From positions 98,311 through 162,310 of the forward strand of contig CAJQON010000004.1 of the NCBI GenBank assembly GCA_905479995.1: a DNA stretch of 64,000 bases, given 5' to 3'. How positions within the stretch are numbered: position 1 is the first letter of the stretch; every line of letters starts with the position of its first letter. The notes beneath the pieces were generated by a model, which did no database searches, had not been told where the DNA came from, and saw nothing but the letters and a program-made list of their open reading frames with translations. Source of the stretch: an uncultured Flavobacteriales bacterium. GTDB taxonomy: Bacteria > Bacteroidota > Bacteroidia > Flavobacteriales_E > Vicingaceae. A program made the position numbers and the translations under genes. Shown piece by piece: positions 63,967 to 64,000 of this stretch.

Positions 63967-64000
63967 TGAGACGTCCGTTCGAGTGATTTTGAAGTATGAA
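63967..64000. repeat. Start of a second type of intergenic repeat, cut by the window end
   Basis: The sequence ACGTCCGTTCGAGTGATTTT, followed by GAAGTATGAA, resembles one arm of a palindromic intergenic repeat that I recall from flavobacterial genomes (GTTCGAGTGATTTTGAA paired with a TATCGAGAAC arm). The second arm would be beyond 64000. Confidence 0.4.

Noticed and set aside
1..64000. Prophage, transposon, secretion toxin, or defence island
   Set aside because: No transposase, integrase, terminase, restriction-modification, toxin or CRISPR-associated genes were recognised. The window is a regular chromosomal region with a surface-protein block.
1..64000. tRNA, rRNA, tmRNA, RNase P or riboswitch genes
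   Set aside because: No T-loop (GGTTCGAATCC-type), rRNA or known riboswitch core was found by eye. A covariance-model scan would be decisive.

Overview
The window looks like a chromosomal segment of a Bacteroidota bacterium, most probably in or near the Flavobacteriales. The evidence is low GC content, promoters of the TTG-N20-TAnnTTTG type, almost no Shine-Dalgarno sequences, and at least seven secreted proteins ending in type IX secretion system (T9SS) sorting domains. PorP/SprF- and PorE-like proteins, a short Bacteroidota-type 'SsrA-binding' protein, and intergenic repeats of a kind I recall from flavobacteria point the same way. I see no rRNA, tRNA, CRISPR array, integrase, transposase or prophage.

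Layout. (1) 1-1900: a DTW-domain tRNA-modifying enzyme cut by the window edge, a YdeI-family protein and a MORN-type lipoprotein. (2) 1984-9900, minus strand: a complete isoleucine/valine operon, ilvE-ilvD-ilvB-ilvN-ilvC-ilvA. Its leader has a consensus promoter, an Ile-rich leader ORF and a terminator/antiterminator pair. A REP-like element lies between ilvB and ilvN. (3) 9951-22831, minus strand: a surface and adhesin block. Two giant proteins with C-terminal CHU_C domains flank a PorP/SprF gene and a PorE-like OmpA gene, and three of these form a tight operon. A type A T9SS cargo follows, with a small membrane ORF behind it. (4) 22904-31401: a TPR-like protein, endonuclease III, a polytopic membrane protein, an amidohydrolase lipoprotein, a DUF819 transporter-like protein, RidA, and a potassium-channel-like protein whose N-terminal region is a regular 12-residue repeat solenoid. 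(5) 31598-37553: a beta-propeller T9SS cargo, two small conserved genes and a 1288-residue beta-helix T9SS cargo. (6) 38082-47190: an RlmA-like methyltransferase, a BaiN-type flavoprotein, an orphan LuxR-type response regulator, a histidine kinase/response regulator/AddB-like nuclease operon, and fabD. (7) 47548-53781: an FG-GAP T9SS cargo, a methyltransferase with a Trm112-like tail, a choice-of-anchor-B T9SS cargo, RluF, OsmC and a scramblase-like protein. (8) 53784-63935: a radical SAM/B12-type protein, a DEAD-box helicase, a zinc-ribbon/SDR fusion with lost catalytic residues, an MFS transporter, and an operon of a divergent TruA, a degenerate helicase half, an HD hydrolase and an MsbA-like ABC exporter.

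How the genes work together. The ilv genes encode the complete route from threonine and pyruvate to isoleucine and valine, and the leader looks like ribosome-mediated attenuation. The CHU_C adhesins need T9SS. The co-transcribed PorP/SprF and PorE-like genes probably serve the outer-membrane export or anchoring of the adhesin in the same operon. Several housekeeping genes (nth, the orphan regulator, truA) have their -7 promoter box only 4-6 bases before the start codon, which suggests leaderless mRNAs.

The most unusual items are the ilv attenuator, the 12-residue solenoid fused to a channel pore, the degenerate SDR fusion and the stand-alone degenerate helicase domain. All assignments come from reading the sequence; no database search was run.
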